A stretch of DNA of 64,000 nucleotides from an uncultured Sphingomonadaceae bacterium (GTDB taxonomy: Bacteria > Pseudomonadota > Alphaproteobacteria > Sphingomonadales > Sphingomonadaceae). The first letter of the stretch is position 1, and each line of letters opens with the position of its first letter. Below the pieces are notes generated by a model. That model saw only the letters and a list, made by a program, of their open reading frames with translations. It was not told the origin of the DNA and made no database searches. The translations under genes and the position numbers were made by a program. Location: assembly GCA_947493195.1 (NCBI GenBank), contig CANLQG010000002.1, forward strand, positions 248,001-312,000, read 5' to 3'. Positions 38,642 to 48,178 of this stretch are shown here, piece after piece.

Positions 38642-39490
38642 TCATATCGGCGTATCCGGGGAGATGCATGATCGTAGGCTCGTGATGACTTCGCTCGCCA
38701 GTTCAGGGTCAAGGTCCCTTCGCCAGCAAACATAGGCGGGAAAGTCAAAGCGCGGCGTGTCTTCGACGATCGCTAGACTGCCCGTGTCAATCATAGGTTG
38801 GACGACCCTTGCAGGCATGTAGCCCGCCATACCCTGACGTGCCAGCCACTGCGCCGAGCGACTGCCAAGATCAAGCACCAGGCCGACTCGCGGCCTGATA
38901 TCCAGCCTCGATGCGATCTCCACATCCAGCGCCCTGCCCCAATCGATCCGCACGTAATTGTCTTGCCACCTTGCTGGATCGCAGCCCGCTACCAGTACAA
39001 GTTGATCGTCGAACAGGGGCTGCGCGCCTATGTCACGGCGGAATACGGGATCGTGCAGGACGACGATGTCCAGCGCGCCTTCTGCAAGGTCGCGATTGAG
39101 CCGGGTGCGAGCGCCCGCTGTTGTACGCAGGGCGAGATCGGGAAGCTGGACGCGAACCACGGCCAGCCAGTCCATCAAGAAGCCATCCCAGAGAAAATAC
39201 TGTCCCCCAAAGGATACCGATCGCGCAAACCGCTCGGGCAAGGCGACATCGTGCAGCGCAAATTCCCATGCCCGCACGGCCTGCTGCGCGGGGCCGACGA
39301 ACTTTCGTCCACCCGAGGTGAGTCGACATCCACGCTTGTCACGAATGAAAAGCTGCGTCCCCAGACGGTTCTCCAACTGCTTGATACGCTCCGTCACGGT
39401 GGAGGGAGACGCGTTCACCCGCTGGGCTGCACCGGCGAAGCTGCCAGTAGCTGCTGCGGCAAGAAATGTTCGGAACGTCGTTACATCCAT
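38642..39490 (-). CDS. LysR-family transcriptional regulator
   Basis: 282 residues. N-terminal helix-turn-helix (TTFRTFLAAAATGSFAGAAQ, VNASPSTVTERIKQLENRLG), then a LysR substrate-binding domain. Transcribed divergently from the small periplasmic protein gene at 39592, its possible target. The effector is unknown. Confidence 0.88.
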   Translation of the reverse strand: MDVTTFRTFLAAAATGSFAGAAQRVNASPSTVTERIKQLENRLGTQLFIRDKRGCRLTSGGRKFVGPAQQAVRAWEFALHDVALPERFARSVSFGGQYFLWDGFLMDWLAVVRVQLPDLALRTTAGARTRLNRDLAEGALDIVVLHDPVFRRDIGAQPLFDDQLVLVAGCDPARWQDNYVRIDWGRALDVEIASRLDIRPRVGLVLDLGSRSAQWLARQGMAGYMPARVVQPMIDTGSLAIVEDTPRFDFPAYVCWRRDLDPELASEVITSLRSCISPDTPI

Positions 39491-39591
39491 TCAATTCGGA
39501 TATTCCGAATTATACCTTGTGACAATCCCGTTTTGCGGAATCATCCTATCGTTTTAGCTTGCGGGCAACCGATCACATGATGGAACAACAA

Positions 39592-40122
39592 ATGAAACTT
39601 CACGTCACTATGGCCGCAGCACTTCTGAGTGCAGCATATTTTTTTCCGATTTCTGCCAGCGCGCAGGCAGGGCCGGAAGCTCAGCCGGAAATCATCGTTA
39701 CCGCAGAACACCAGCGCGACTGGAACCGTGGCAGACAGATCGAAACCGGTGGGCTGGCGGATCTGGCAGATGCCGAACAGAAGCTCGCGCGCTACAACGC
39801 GGAGCGTGCGGACGCGCAAACCATGCGCGATGCGGCACAAGCCCGTGTGGATACTGCCCGCTCGGGATTTGAGGCCCTGGTGGCGCAGGCATCAAGTGTG
39901 ACCGATCCCGACAGAGCTCGCGATTTGGGTCGGGATATCAGGAAATATGCAGATGACTGGGAAAATTTCGACGACCAGTTGCGCTCGGCCGACAGTAATC
40001 TTGAACGTGCGGCACACACCCAGAGCGATGCGCAGGAAGATCGTGACAAGGCACAGGCCGTAGTTGATCGTGGTCGGGCGATGATGGCCGAAGCCGAACG
40101 TCGCAGTGCGAACAACAGTTGA
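39592..40122 (+). CDS. Exported coiled-coil protein of unknown function
   Basis: 176 residues from ATG 39592 (ATGs also at 39577 and 39580). A signal peptide (MKLHVTMAAALLSAAYFFP, cleavage after SASAQA) precedes a highly charged helical region (about 60-175) rich in Ala, Asp, Glu, Arg and Gln, consistent with coiled coil. No family recognised. The LysR gene is divergent upstream. Confidence 0.7.
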   Translation: MKLHVTMAAALLSAAYFFPISASAQAGPEAQPEIIVTAEHQRDWNRGRQIETGGLADLADAEQKLARYNAERADAQTMRDAAQARVDTARSGFEALVAQASSVTDPDRARDLGRDIRKYADDWENFDDQLRSADSNLERAAHTQSDAQEDRDKAQAVVDRGRAMMAEAERRSANNS

Positions 40123-40417
40123 TCTGAACCCATCCGGCCATCGTCAAGTTCAAGAACGCAAAGAGTCCCAACAATGGAGAAATTCCAGCCGCACCGGGAG
40201 GGATGGTGGGTCATGGAAGAGCGGACAGGTTTCCCTATTTCAACGTGCCGCAGACCCAGAAGTTAAGGCAAATCGCGTGTTGCAAGGAAGACTCACCCAG
40301 AAAGTCTTAACGTCCGAAACGCTTTGTTAACCTTTTTCGGTGAGAAATTGCGTGGTTAATAACGGGCTACACCGCGAACGGGTCCAAACCCCGCGGGGAC
40401 ATCAAGGGGTACGAAAG

Positions 40418-41119
40418 ATGCGCGTTCTGCTTATCGAAGACGAACCGACAACCGCCAAGGCGATCGAGCTCATGCTCACGACCGAGGGGTTCAACGTCTA
40501 CCAGACAGACCTGGGCGAGGAAGGCCTCGATCTCGGCAAGCTGTACGATTACGATATCATCCTGCTCGACCTGAACCTGCCCGACATGCACGGTTATGAC
40601 GTGCTAAAGAAGCTGCGCGTTGCCAAGGTGCAGACGCCGGTGCTGATCCTCTCGGGCATTGCCGAAATGGACAGCAAGATCCGCTCCTTCGGCTTCGGTG
40701 CCGACGACTACGTGACCAAGCCGTTCCACCGTGACGAGCTGGTTGCCCGCATCCACGCCGTGGTGCGCCGTTCGAAGGGCCACAGCCAGTCGATCATCCG
40801 CACCGGCAAGCTGGCGGTGAACCTCGATGCCAAGACCGTGGAAGTCGACGGCGCCCGCGTCCACCTGACAGGCAAGGAATACGCGATGCTGGAACTGCTC
40901 AGCTTGCGCAAGGGCACCACGCTGACCAAGGAAATGTTCCTCAACCACCTATACGGCGGCATGGACGAGCCCGAACTGAAGATCATCGACGTGTTCATCT
41001 GCAAGCTGCGCAAGAAGCTTTCCACCGCCTGCGGCGGTGAGAACTACATCGAGACGGTCTGGGGCCGCGGCTACGTGCTGCGCGATCCCGATGCTGCCGA
41101 GGAAACGGAAGCCGCGTGA
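40418..41119 (+). CDS. ctrA: Cell-cycle response regulator CtrA
   Basis: 233 residues from ATG 40418. Receiver domain ([20 protein letters not shown], phospho-acceptor Asp in [20 protein letters not shown], Lys in DDYVTKPF) and OmpR-type winged helix ([34 protein letters not shown]). The sequence is that of CtrA, which controls the cell cycle, division and flagella in alphaproteobacteria. GANTC sites at 40163-40167 and 40290-40294 lie in the 295-bp region upstream, but two by chance would not be surprising. Confidence 0.96.
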   Translation: MRVLLIEDEPTTAKAIELMLTTEGFNVYQTDLGEEGLDLGKLYDYDIILLDLNLPDMHGYDVLKKLRVAKVQTPVLILSGIAEMDSKIRSFGFGADDYVTKPFHRDELVARIHAVVRRSKGHSQSIIRTGKLAVNLDAKTVEVDGARVHLTGKEYAMLELLSLRKGTTLTKEMFLNHLYGGMDEPELKIIDVFICKLRKKLSTACGGENYIETVWGRGYVLRDPDAAEETEAA

Positions 41120-41156
41120 TAGAAAAGTAGCATTTGCCCCTGGACGGGGGAGCATG

Positions 41157-41185
41157 GCCCCGGAAGCGACCCCCGCTTCCGGGGC
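41157..41185 (+). terminator. Rho-independent terminator after ctrA
   Basis: Perfect 12-bp stem (GCCCCGGAAGCG with CGCTTCCGGGGC) around a 5-nt loop, followed by TTGTT. It lies 37 bp after the ctrA stop. Confidence 0.75.
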
Positions 41186-41246
41186 TTGTTCGTGGCCCGT
41201 CGCAAAAATTGCTTTCAATTCAGAAAAGCTGGCGCATACCGGCGCG

Positions 41247-42350
41247 ATGAGAAAGGTTTCCTTCGCCATCAGTGCCTTGCTCACTACCTTGGCGATCTTG
41301 GTCATGCCTGCCGCCGCCAGGGCGCAGACTACGGCCCAAGACGAAGACATAGCCTTCGTCCTCGATGTGCTGCGCAACGATTACGCTGGCTGGGAAACCA
41401 AGGTGGCGGGCGACAGGGAAAGGGAATTCGAGCGCGAGGTTGCCCTCGCGAGGGAGCGTATCGCCGAGAATCCGGACGCGCGGATGTGGGCGCTGGGTGC
41501 GCTGCTCGACTGGTTCGGGGACGATCACCTGAGCCTGCGATCCAATATCGTATCGCCCCCCAGCCCCTGGGCGCAGGATATCGACAGCACCCCTGCACGC
41601 AATTTCACCCCTCCTCCGGGTAACGAATTCGCGTTCCGCCACCTGTCTGCCGACACCGTGATGCTGCGCGTGCCGACCTTTCATATCGAATATCTCGACG
41701 CGTTCGAGGCATTGCTGGAGGAGCATCACGACACCATCACCTCGACACCGAACCTGCTGATAGACCTGCGCGGCAACAATGGCGGATCGGACCAGATGTA
41801 TGCGCGCCTGATGAGCTATCTCTACACCCGGCCCATCTACCAGATTGGCGTGGAGTTGCGCGACACTCCGCGCAACCTGGCGGCCCTGCAGGCCAATGTG
41901 GAAAGCGGCGAATACCCGCCTGAAGTCCATGAATTCGTGCAGGCCGTACTGGACAGGGCCGAAGCGTCCGAAAGCGATTTCGTCCCGCTATCCGATGGCG
42001 GCTTCGAAATCGTCACCTATCCGCAGGTTTACGAATACCCGCGCCGCGTGGGCATATTGGCGGAAGGTGCCGGCTCTTCGGGAGACCAGTTTGCCATCGA
42101 TGCCCGCGCCAGCCGCAAGGTTACCCTGTTGGGCGGGCCGACGGCGGGGGTAATCGACTATTCCAACGTCATCACCGCAACCGCACCGTCGGGCGATTTC
42201 GAACTCGGCTGGCCGATGACCCGTTCCATGCGCCTGCCCCAAGAGCCTTTCGACAATGTCGGCGTGCCACCCGACGTGCCGTCTCCCGCAGACGGCGTTG
42301 CCGACGAGATTGCCTGGGCGCAAGAATGGTTGGAGAGCCGGGCAGACTGA
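41247..42350 (+). CDS. S41-family peptidase, exported
   Basis: 367 residues from ATG 41247. Signal peptide (cleavage after AAARA, about residue 25). The S41 core includes NLLIDLRGNNGGSDQMY and the presumed nucleophile region GILAEGAGSSGDQFAIDA. LLGGPTAGVIDYSN resembles the end of the S41 active site. No PDZ domain is visible. Substrate unknown. Confidence 0.8.
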   Translation: MRKVSFAISALLTTLAILVMPAAARAQTTAQDEDIAFVLDVLRNDYAGWETKVAGDREREFEREVALARERIAENPDARMWALGALLDWFGDDHLSLRSNIVSPPSPWAQDIDSTPARNFTPPPGNEFAFRHLSADTVMLRVPTFHIEYLDAFEALLEEHHDTITSTPNLLIDLRGNNGGSDQMYARLMSYLYTRPIYQIGVELRDTPRNLAALQANVESGEYPPEVHEFVQAVLDRAEASESDFVPLSDGGFEIVTYPQVYEYPRRVGILAEGAGSSGDQFAIDARASRKVTLLGGPTAGVIDYSNVITATAPSGDFELGWPMTRSMRLPQEPFDNVGVPPDVPSPADGVADEIAWAQEWLESRAD

Positions 42351-42363
42351 GCCTGTCGGGCGA

Positions 42364-43587
42364 TCAATGCCGTCCGGGAACCTCGCCCAGCCCGGCCAGA
42401 TCCAGTCCGCTCGGCTGCTGGAACAGGCGCAGGCCGAACTCTGGTAGGATGGCAATCAAGTGGTCGAAGATGTCAGCCTGGATGCGCTCGTACTCGGACC
42501 AGACCGTGGTGTTGGTGAAGCAGTAGATCTCCAGCGGCAGGCCCTGCGGTGTTGGGTCAAGCTGGCGGACCATCAACGTAAAGCCCTGTCCGGTCAGGTC
42601 CTCGTGCGCCTTGAGATACTCGATGACATAGGCGCGGAATGTTCCGATGTTGGTAATACGCCTGGCGTTGACGGGGTTGGAGTCGCCTGCCAGCTCTCGC
42701 GCGTTCCACGCAGCCAGTTCCTTGTCCTTGCCCACAAGGTAATCACCCAGCAAACGAAAGCGGCGCAGGTCGTCGACCTCCTCTTTCGACAGGAACCGTA
42801 CCGAGTTCTGATCCAGCGGCAGCGCCCGCTTGATCCGCCGACCGCCCGCCTCGCTCATCCCGCGCCAGTTCTTGTAGCTGTCGGCGATCAGTTTGTAGGT
42901 CGGGATGGTTGTGATGGTCTTGTCGAAATTCTGGACCTTCACCGTGTGCAGGGCGATGTCCACCACGTCGCCGTTGGCATCCATCGAAGGCATCTCGATC
43001 CAGTCGCCGACGCGCAGCATGTCGTTGCTGGTGAGCTGGACCGAAGCGACGAGCGAGAGGATCGTGTCCTTGAACACCAGCAACAGCACGGCGGCCATGG
43101 CCCCAAGGCCCGACAGCAGGAGAAGCGGTGACTGTTCGATCAGCGCCGAAATGCCGAGGATCACTGCGGCGCAGTAAACGAGGATCTTGAGCACCTGCAC
43201 ATAGCCCTTGATCGGACGCATGTGCGCATTCGGACGGCGCCGATACAGTTCCTCGATATAATCCAGAGCTTTGCTGATCGCCATCGCCACGCTCAGCACG
43301 ATGCACGCCTGGGCAAGGTTCTGGATCAGCAGCCAGACGGTTTCGTAGAGGTGCGGCACCAGTTCGATGCCCTTGGCGACGATCAGCAGCGGGGCGACGG
43401 TGGCCAGCCGCGCTGCGGCCTTGTCGGCGGTTTTGCTGCGCGTATCGAGGAATGGCGCGGCGAGCCGCAGGATGACTTTCTTGAGCAGGAAATTGACCAG
43501 CAGCGCCACCAGCGCCAGTCCGGCAAGGCCGATGGCGGCCTGCGCCCACGGCGGCTGGGCGTCGAAAAGAGCGAGTGCCTGTTCCAT
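42364..43587 (-). CDS. MscS-family mechanosensitive channel, YbdG-like
   Basis: 407 residues from ATG 43587. Five hydrophobic segments (about 15-35, 60-80, 90-110, 130-150, 155-175), then the MscS core (VFKDTILSLVASVQLTSNDM, RVGDWIEMPSMDANGDVVDI) with the insertion typical of YbdG (TIPTYKLIADSYKNWRGMSE). Transcribed divergently from trmB. The third MscS homologue in the window. Confidence 0.88.
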   Translation of the reverse strand: MEQALALFDAQPPWAQAAIGLAGLALVALLVNFLLKKVILRLAAPFLDTRSKTADKAAARLATVAPLLIVAKGIELVPHLYETVWLLIQNLAQACIVLSVAMAISKALDYIEELYRRRPNAHMRPIKGYVQVLKILVYCAAVILGISALIEQSPLLLLSGLGAMAAVLLLVFKDTILSLVASVQLTSNDMLRVGDWIEMPSMDANGDVVDIALHTVKVQNFDKTITTIPTYKLIADSYKNWRGMSEAGGRRIKRALPLDQNSVRFLSKEEVDDLRRFRLLGDYLVGKDKELAAWNARELAGDSNPVNARRITNIGTFRAYVIEYLKAHEDLTGQGFTLMVRQLDPTPQGLPLEIYCFTNTTVWSEYERIQADIFDHLIAILPEFGLRLFQQPSGLDLAGLGEVPGRH

Positions 43588-43654
43588 GGCCGCAGCGCCT
43601 AAAGCACAAGCTGGTGCTGGACAACCCGCCCCCTGCCGCTCTAGCGAGCGCGCC

Positions 43655-44356
43655 ATGACGGCACACAAGGAAGGCGATCCCACCACCCTCAACCGGCTAT
43701 ACGGCCGCTCTGTCGGCAAGCCCCTGCGCGCGGCGCAGCAGGACCTGGTCGACACCCTGCTTCCACGCATTGCGGTGCCCGAAGACGGGCCGATAACGGC
43801 GCAGCGCCTGTTCGGCGAGGACTGTCCGCTGCATTTCGAGATAGGCTTCGGCGGCGGTGAACACCTCGCCTACCGGGCCGACCTGTTGCCGAACCACGGC
43901 TTCATCGGTGCAGAGCCCTTCCTCAACGGCGTGGCACAGGCGCTGACTCATGTGCGCGACGGCAAGCTTGCCAATGTCCGCCTGCACAACGGGGATGCGC
44001 TGAAGGTGCTAGATCGTATCCCGGATGGCGCGCTAACGATGGCCTACCTGCTCCATCCGGACCCCTGGCCCAAGGCCAAGCATGCCAAGCGGCGGATGAT
44101 GAACGACGGCCCGGTGCAGATGATCGCGGACAAGCTGAAGCCGGGCGGAGAGTTCCGTTTCGGCACCGACCATCCCGTCTACGTGCGGCACGCACTTATG
44201 GTCATGCGGCGCTTCACCCATGTCTTCGAATGGGTTGCCGAAGGGCCGGATGACTTCCGCAACCGCCCCTCTGGCTGGTGCGAGACGCGCTACGAGCACA
44301 AGGCGCGCACAAAGATGGGGCACGAGGTCTGGTACTTCCGTTTCAAACGACGCTAG
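43655..44356 (+). CDS. trmB: tRNA (guanine-N7-)-methyltransferase
   Basis: 233 residues from ATG 43655. SAM motif LHFEIGFGGGEHLAY, GAEPFLNGVAQAL, and the TrmB motif YLLHPDPWPKAKHAKRRMM. It makes m7G46 in tRNA. It is the last core gene before the accessory island. Confidence 0.95.
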   Translation: MTAHKEGDPTTLNRLYGRSVGKPLRAAQQDLVDTLLPRIAVPEDGPITAQRLFGEDCPLHFEIGFGGGEHLAYRADLLPNHGFIGAEPFLNGVAQALTHVRDGKLANVRLHNGDALKVLDRIPDGALTMAYLLHPDPWPKAKHAKRRMMNDGPVQMIADKLKPGGEFRFGTDHPVYVRHALMVMRRFTHVFEWVAEGPDDFRNRPSGWCETRYEHKARTKMGHEVWYFRFKRR

Positions 44357-44406
44357 AATACGAAATCCTTGTAAAACCATATACTTAGAGGAATTGATCT
44401 ACGCCA

Positions 44407-44422
44407 GAATTGGCTCCAATTC
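44407..44422. repeat. Perfect 16-bp inverted repeat upstream of the integrase gene
   Basis: GAATTGG, CT, CCAATTC: a perfect 7-bp palindrome in the AT-rich 127 bp between trmB and the integrase start, 62 bp before the integrase ATG. It could be an operator or an integrase/excisionase site. Confidence 0.45.
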
Positions 44423-44483
44423 GACCCTTTTTCCGCTTGCGTGATTACCCGGTGATTGCCAGAAAAAGGCCACGAGGTATTGC

Positions 44484-45692
44484 ATGGCGACCGGAAAAAT
44501 CAGCAAACGTACAGTCGATTCTCTTCTACCTGGGACGAATGAGAGCTTCTTGTGGGACACCGATCTCAAGGGGTTCGGAGCGAAGATTACCCGTTCCGGA
44601 TCAGTGAGTTATGTAATCCAATTTCGCATGGGGGGAAGGGAGGCAAAGACCCGGCGCTACACCATCGGGTCGCATGGATCGCCATGGACCCCAACAACCG
44701 CTCGAGCAGAAGCCGAGAGGCTTCTCGTGCTTATTTCGCAGGGCATAGACCCGGTCGACGCGGAAAAGCAGCGGAGGCGAGAGGCCGTCGATCTCGCATT
44801 TTCGAATTACGCTGACCGCTTCACGAGCTCTTGCAAGCGCGCAGGCTGGCACCGTCTCGTAGAACGCTCCATTCGTCTCTACCTCAAGCCCTCCTTTGGG
44901 ATGAAGCCGATTACAGCGATCACCAAAATCGACGTGGTATCGGTGCTCGACCAGTTACCCGCAGAGCAGGTTGCGAATCGACGAAATGTGTTCGCCGTAA
45001 TGCGTCGCTTGTTCCGTTGGGCTGTCAGCCGTGGTGACCTTGATCGAAGCCCTACAGAGGGGATCGAGACACCGCCCCCTGTCAAGCCGCGTGAACGCTG
45101 GCTTCGTGACCGCGAGCTTCGATCGATCTGGGAGCAGTCTCCGTCCTGTCATCCATGCTTCGGGCCTATTGTACGGCTCTTGATCGCAACTGGTCAGCGC
45201 CGCGGCGAAGTCTCCGGGATGCACTGGCAGGAGCTTGATCGCGAAGAGAGGATGTGGACGCTACCCGGTTCCAGGGCCAAGAACGGCAAATCGAATTCGA
45301 TACCGCTGAACGGCTTGGCCATCGACGAATTGGATCGCGTTGCCGGAAGTGACAACTGGCCGAGAAGCGGTCGGGTCTTTGCGACATCGACGGGGCGCGC
45401 ATATACAGGATATGCGAAAGGCAAGATCGAACTCGATGGTCTGATTGAACAGGAGCTGGGCGAGCCCTTGCACCCTTGGCGATTGCACGATCTTCGCCGC
45501 ACCCTTGCGACCAATTTTCAGCGTCTTGGGGTACGCTTTGAGGTTACAGAGGCTGTCCTGAACCACGTGGGAACGTCTCGCGCAGGTGTCGCCGGCATTT
45601 ACCAGCGACACGACTGGAAGGACGAGAAACGCGCGGCCCTTGACGCGTGGAACGACCATCTGCTCGGCGTACTGGGAGACGGCCGACAGTAG
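44484..45692 (+). CDS. Tyrosine-type integrase, DUF4102 family
   Basis: 402 residues. The N-terminal arm-binding domain (DUF4102; SFLWDTDLKGFGAKITRSGS) precedes a core-binding domain and a catalytic domain with the complete set: Arg in ATGQRRGEVSGMHW, HxxR in LHDLRRTL, His in LNHVGTS and nucleophile Tyr in AGIYQRHD. It should be active for site-specific recombination into a tRNA or similar site. The adjacent gntR gene is convergent. Confidence 0.92.
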   Translation: MATGKISKRTVDSLLPGTNESFLWDTDLKGFGAKITRSGSVSYVIQFRMGGREAKTRRYTIGSHGSPWTPTTARAEAERLLVLISQGIDPVDAEKQRRREAVDLAFSNYADRFTSSCKRAGWHRLVERSIRLYLKPSFGMKPITAITKIDVVSVLDQLPAEQVANRRNVFAVMRRLFRWAVSRGDLDRSPTEGIETPPPVKPRERWLRDRELRSIWEQSPSCHPCFGPIVRLLIATGQRRGEVSGMHWQELDREERMWTLPGSRAKNGKSNSIPLNGLAIDELDRVAGSDNWPRSGRVFATSTGRAYTGYAKGKIELDGLIEQELGEPLHPWRLHDLRRTLATNFQRLGVRFEVTEAVLNHVGTSRAGVAGIYQRHDWKDEKRAALDAWNDHLLGVLGDGRQ

Positions 45693-45724
45693 TCATCTCC
45701 GCAAAATCGTAGCCCGGAGCGATC

Positions 45725-46318
45725 CTACAAGGTCGCAGCGACAATCAACTGCGGAACGTGCCGCAGGGTCGCTTCATGATAATCTTGGACGATCTGGCGT
45801 AAGTCGCTACCGCCGGATTGGAGAGACCGCTCCATCGCCAATAGCAGCGGCCTTGCGGAGGGTATGATCTCCGGCTCAAGTTCGCGGACGAGATTCAAAC
45901 GCTCGCTGATATGGACGACAGATGCCACAAGAAAGCCATTCTTCGAACCTTCCGCCAACCTAGCGAAGGCGGTGCCAACTCTTTCCGCAAAGCTCTCTTG
46001 CGTAGGGTCAGACCTCGTATCGTCGGCAGGCATCCAGTCAGACGCAAGAGCGTATTCCAGCAAGGCCCGATTGACGTTCATGATTTCGCGAAGCCGCTGT
46101 TCACTCAACGCTGCGACCCTGAAACCCTCACCCGGCGTCAGATCGACAAGGCCTTCGCCCACAAGCCGGTTCAGGGAGTCCCGAACCGGGGTCATGCTGA
46201 CTCCAAAGTCATCCGCGAGTCGCACGGCCTCCAGCCTGGTCCCCAGGGACCACCTGCCCTTAATTATCGCCCTCTTCAGCTGGCGATAGGTCGGTTCGTG
46301 TACGTGCGCCGGGCTCAT
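45725..46318 (-). CDS. GntR-family transcriptional regulator (FadR-like group)
   Basis: 197 residues from ATG 46318. GntR winged helix: YRQLKRAIIKGRWSLGTRLE, VRLADDFGVSMTPVRDSLNR, LVGEGLVDLTPGEGF. The C-terminal effector domain is helical and shorter than usual FCD domains. Start ATG overlaps the dioxygenase stop by 4 bp, so it is the third gene of the luxI-phyH-gntR operon. Confidence 0.85.
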   Translation of the reverse strand: MSPAHVHEPTYRQLKRAIIKGRWSLGTRLEAVRLADDFGVSMTPVRDSLNRLVGEGLVDLTPGEGFRVAALSEQRLREIMNVNRALLEYALASDWMPADDTRSDPTQESFAERVGTAFARLAEGSKNGFLVASVVHISERLNLVRELEPEIIPSARPLLLAMERSLQSGGSDLRQIVQDYHEATLRHVPQLIVAATL

Positions 46319-47178
46319 TGCCCGCGTCTCACCTCGGCATAGGCGCGCACCGCCTCTCGCTGGTCCGCCCGAAGAGCATCGGCGGCCTGCGGATGTTCCG
46401 GGCAATCCGCCTTCAGGAGAATGGAAGGGCACTGCCCTTCGAAATTTCCCAGATTGGGCCGGTGCTGGCAATAGCCGGCGAGCTCTGCAAGCTCTGTAGA
46501 AAACGACTTCGCCACCTCCGGCGGATAGGCAAGCCACAGATTCTCGTAAGGCTTCAACCATCCCAGACTGTATCCGATCACCACTGCACGGCGAACGCCA
46601 GTCGTGCGGTTGCCCCCAGCACCGTGGACGGTCGATCCCAGAAAGCAGATCGCGTCGCCCGGACGGCATTCCGCGATAACGGGCTCGTCGAGCTCTTCGA
46701 GATCGGCAATCTTGCGCTTGTGGGTTCCCGGATAGAGCCGCGTGGCGCCATTTTCCCGGGTGAACTCGGTCAGCGGCCACATGACATTGAGCAAATACTC
46801 ATGCTCGCCCTTCGCTCCGGCCCACATGTCATGGTCGCAATGCGGAAACTGCTCGATTTCGCCTGGATGGATCGCGATGCCCTGTGCCACATTGAGCTGG
46901 ATGCGTTCGCAGGCTGGCTCGAGGACGTATCGTGCAAGCTCCAGGATGCGCGGGTGCATCACGAGCTTTTCAGCCACAGGCGATCGACGGAGGAGAGAGC
47001 CAAATCGCTTGGTCCTGTAGCCGTAGAAGTCACCCTCGCCCATCGGAGTTTTCTCGAAAGTTTCAGCGAGATCTGCGTCGAGGGCCGCGAGAGTTTGCGA
47101 ATTCAATGCGCGGGGAATTATGCAGAAGCCATCGCGTTCGATGAGGCGCAGCCAATCGAGCGTTTCGTCGGTGCTCAC
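46315..47178 (-). CDS. Phytanoyl-CoA dioxygenase (PhyH) family protein
   Basis: 287 residues starting at GTG 47178. Iron-binding HxD in FPHCDHDMW and distal His in STVHGAGGNRTTGVRR, with the 2-oxoglutarate-binding Arg near the latter. These non-haem Fe(II) enzymes hydroxylate various substrates. The start overlaps the luxI stop by 4 bp (GTGA). I recall sphingomonad luxI genes with an adjacent phyH; this is unverified. It may modify a lipid or the signal, but no evidence fixes the substrate. Confidence 0.85.
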   Translation of the reverse strand: MSTDETLDWLRLIERDGFCIIPRALNSQTLAALDADLAETFEKTPMGEGDFYGYRTKRFGSLLRRSPVAEKLVMHPRILELARYVLEPACERIQLNVAQGIAIHPGEIEQFPHCDHDMWAGAKGEHEYLLNVMWPLTEFTRENGATRLYPGTHKRKIADLEELDEPVIAECRPGDAICFLGSTVHGAGGNRTTGVRRAVVIGYSLGWLKPYENLWLAYPPEVAKSFSTELAELAGYCQHRPNLGNFEGQCPSILLKADCPEHPQAADALRADQREAVRAYAEVRRGQ

Positions 47179-47804
47179 GAGATGTATTCCGGCGCGATAG
47201 TCAGTGTCTGGTAAGCAGTCGGGGCATAGATACCTCCTTCTTCAAGGTCCCCGATAGTCCTCGCATCAATGTCGATCCGTAACGCGATCAGATCTTCTCC
47301 ATTCCAGCGGGACGCGGGACCAAGGCTGCTACACTTCCACCCGAATTTCACAATCTGCGCATACCATGCCGGGTTCGCCACCGCCGTGTAGGTAGAAATT
47401 CCCCTTGCCACCGCATAGTCTGCCAGAGCAGAAACCAGACGGTTTCGCGCGAGCCGCCGGTCATTCCTCGTAAGGCGTGGATCGATACAGAAGCGCGTTA
47501 TTTCGCGACAGGAATGACCAGTAGGAACGGTCCCTGCACACAGAAAAGCGAAAAGATCCTTCAGGATATGCGAGCGGTCCGTATGCAGGATCCGCGCAGA
47601 AGCGATATGATTGCCTGAAGGACCGGCAAGTATCAGATAGGAGGCGTCTGGCGTATCGAACTGATCGACCTCGAAACAATCATCGATAACTGGAACATCC
47701 CATCGCAAGAGATCGACAAATACGCGCTTGCGAGCCGAGAACATCTCTCGCAGTGCTTTACTGGTCGAGGGGACCTGCCCCGCGGGTGTTGTCGATAATG
47801 GCAT
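47175..47804 (-). CDS. LuxI-family acyl-homoserine-lactone synthase
   Basis: 209 residues from ATG 47804, chosen because AGGA lies 7 nt upstream. Conserved LuxI residues: Arg/Phe/Trp in ARKRVFVDLLRWDVPV, acidic EVDQFDTPDASYL, and the Arg-containing HSCREITRFCIDPRL. The protein makes N-acyl-homoserine lactones from SAM and an acyl carrier. The acyl chain cannot be predicted. It starts 374 bp after the luxR stop and is followed directly by phyH. Confidence 0.88.
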   Translation of the reverse strand: MPLSTTPAGQVPSTSKALREMFSARKRVFVDLLRWDVPVIDDCFEVDQFDTPDASYLILAGPSGNHIASARILHTDRSHILKDLFAFLCAGTVPTGHSCREITRFCIDPRLTRNDRRLARNRLVSALADYAVARGISTYTAVANPAWYAQIVKFGWKCSSLGPASRWNGEDLIALRIDIDARTIGDLEEGGIYAPTAYQTLTIAPEYIS

Positions 47805-48178
47805 GACAGTGTCCTGGCTGAGAATTGGCTGGAGCAATCTCAACAGGTCGTGTGTCGTATGGGTATCCCAAGAACTGGGGATGCCAGCTCATCCGGCGGC
47901 GAACAGGCAAAACCACTCTTTGCTGGCAGGACATGGCGAAGAGCTTGCCTGATCCTGTCGGTTCGGCTGAATAGCCTTCGGCCCGGTCGCAATTGTCCAG
48001 CCAGCAATCGCGGGCTGACTGGCGGCCGGACTTAATTCGCGCACGACCGGCTCGGAAAGACGGAAAAGAGATGATTCTCTTGCCGTTGCTGTGATCAGCA
48101 GCGGCGATCCATTCCCATATTTTTCAAGTTCCTGCGCACCTGCGGGCGACAGTTTGCGACAACCGATCGAGATGAGTG
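47805..48178. other. Intergenic region upstream of luxI
   Basis: 374 bp between luxR and luxI, presumably with the luxI promoter. It contains a perfect palindrome at 48066-48081 (AAGAGA, TGAT, TCTCTT). I looked for an 18-20-bp lux-box dyad near the luxI start and found no convincing one. No coding potential is evident. Confidence 0.5.

Noticed and set aside
40123-40417. CtrA autoregulation boxes and CcrM-controlled promoter
   Set aside because: GTTAA half-sites and two GANTC sites exist, but no full TTAA-N7-TTAA site was found and two GANTC in about 300 bp is near chance.
44357-44483. Left attachment site as a copy of the tRNA-Gly 3' end
   Set aside because: No stretch matching the tRNA 3' 15-20 bases could be found; the sequence GGCTCCAATTCGACCC only loosely resembles a T-arm.
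47805-48178. lux box upstream of luxI
   Set aside because: No 18-20-bp dyad of the LuxR type; only a short unrelated palindrome at 48066-48081.
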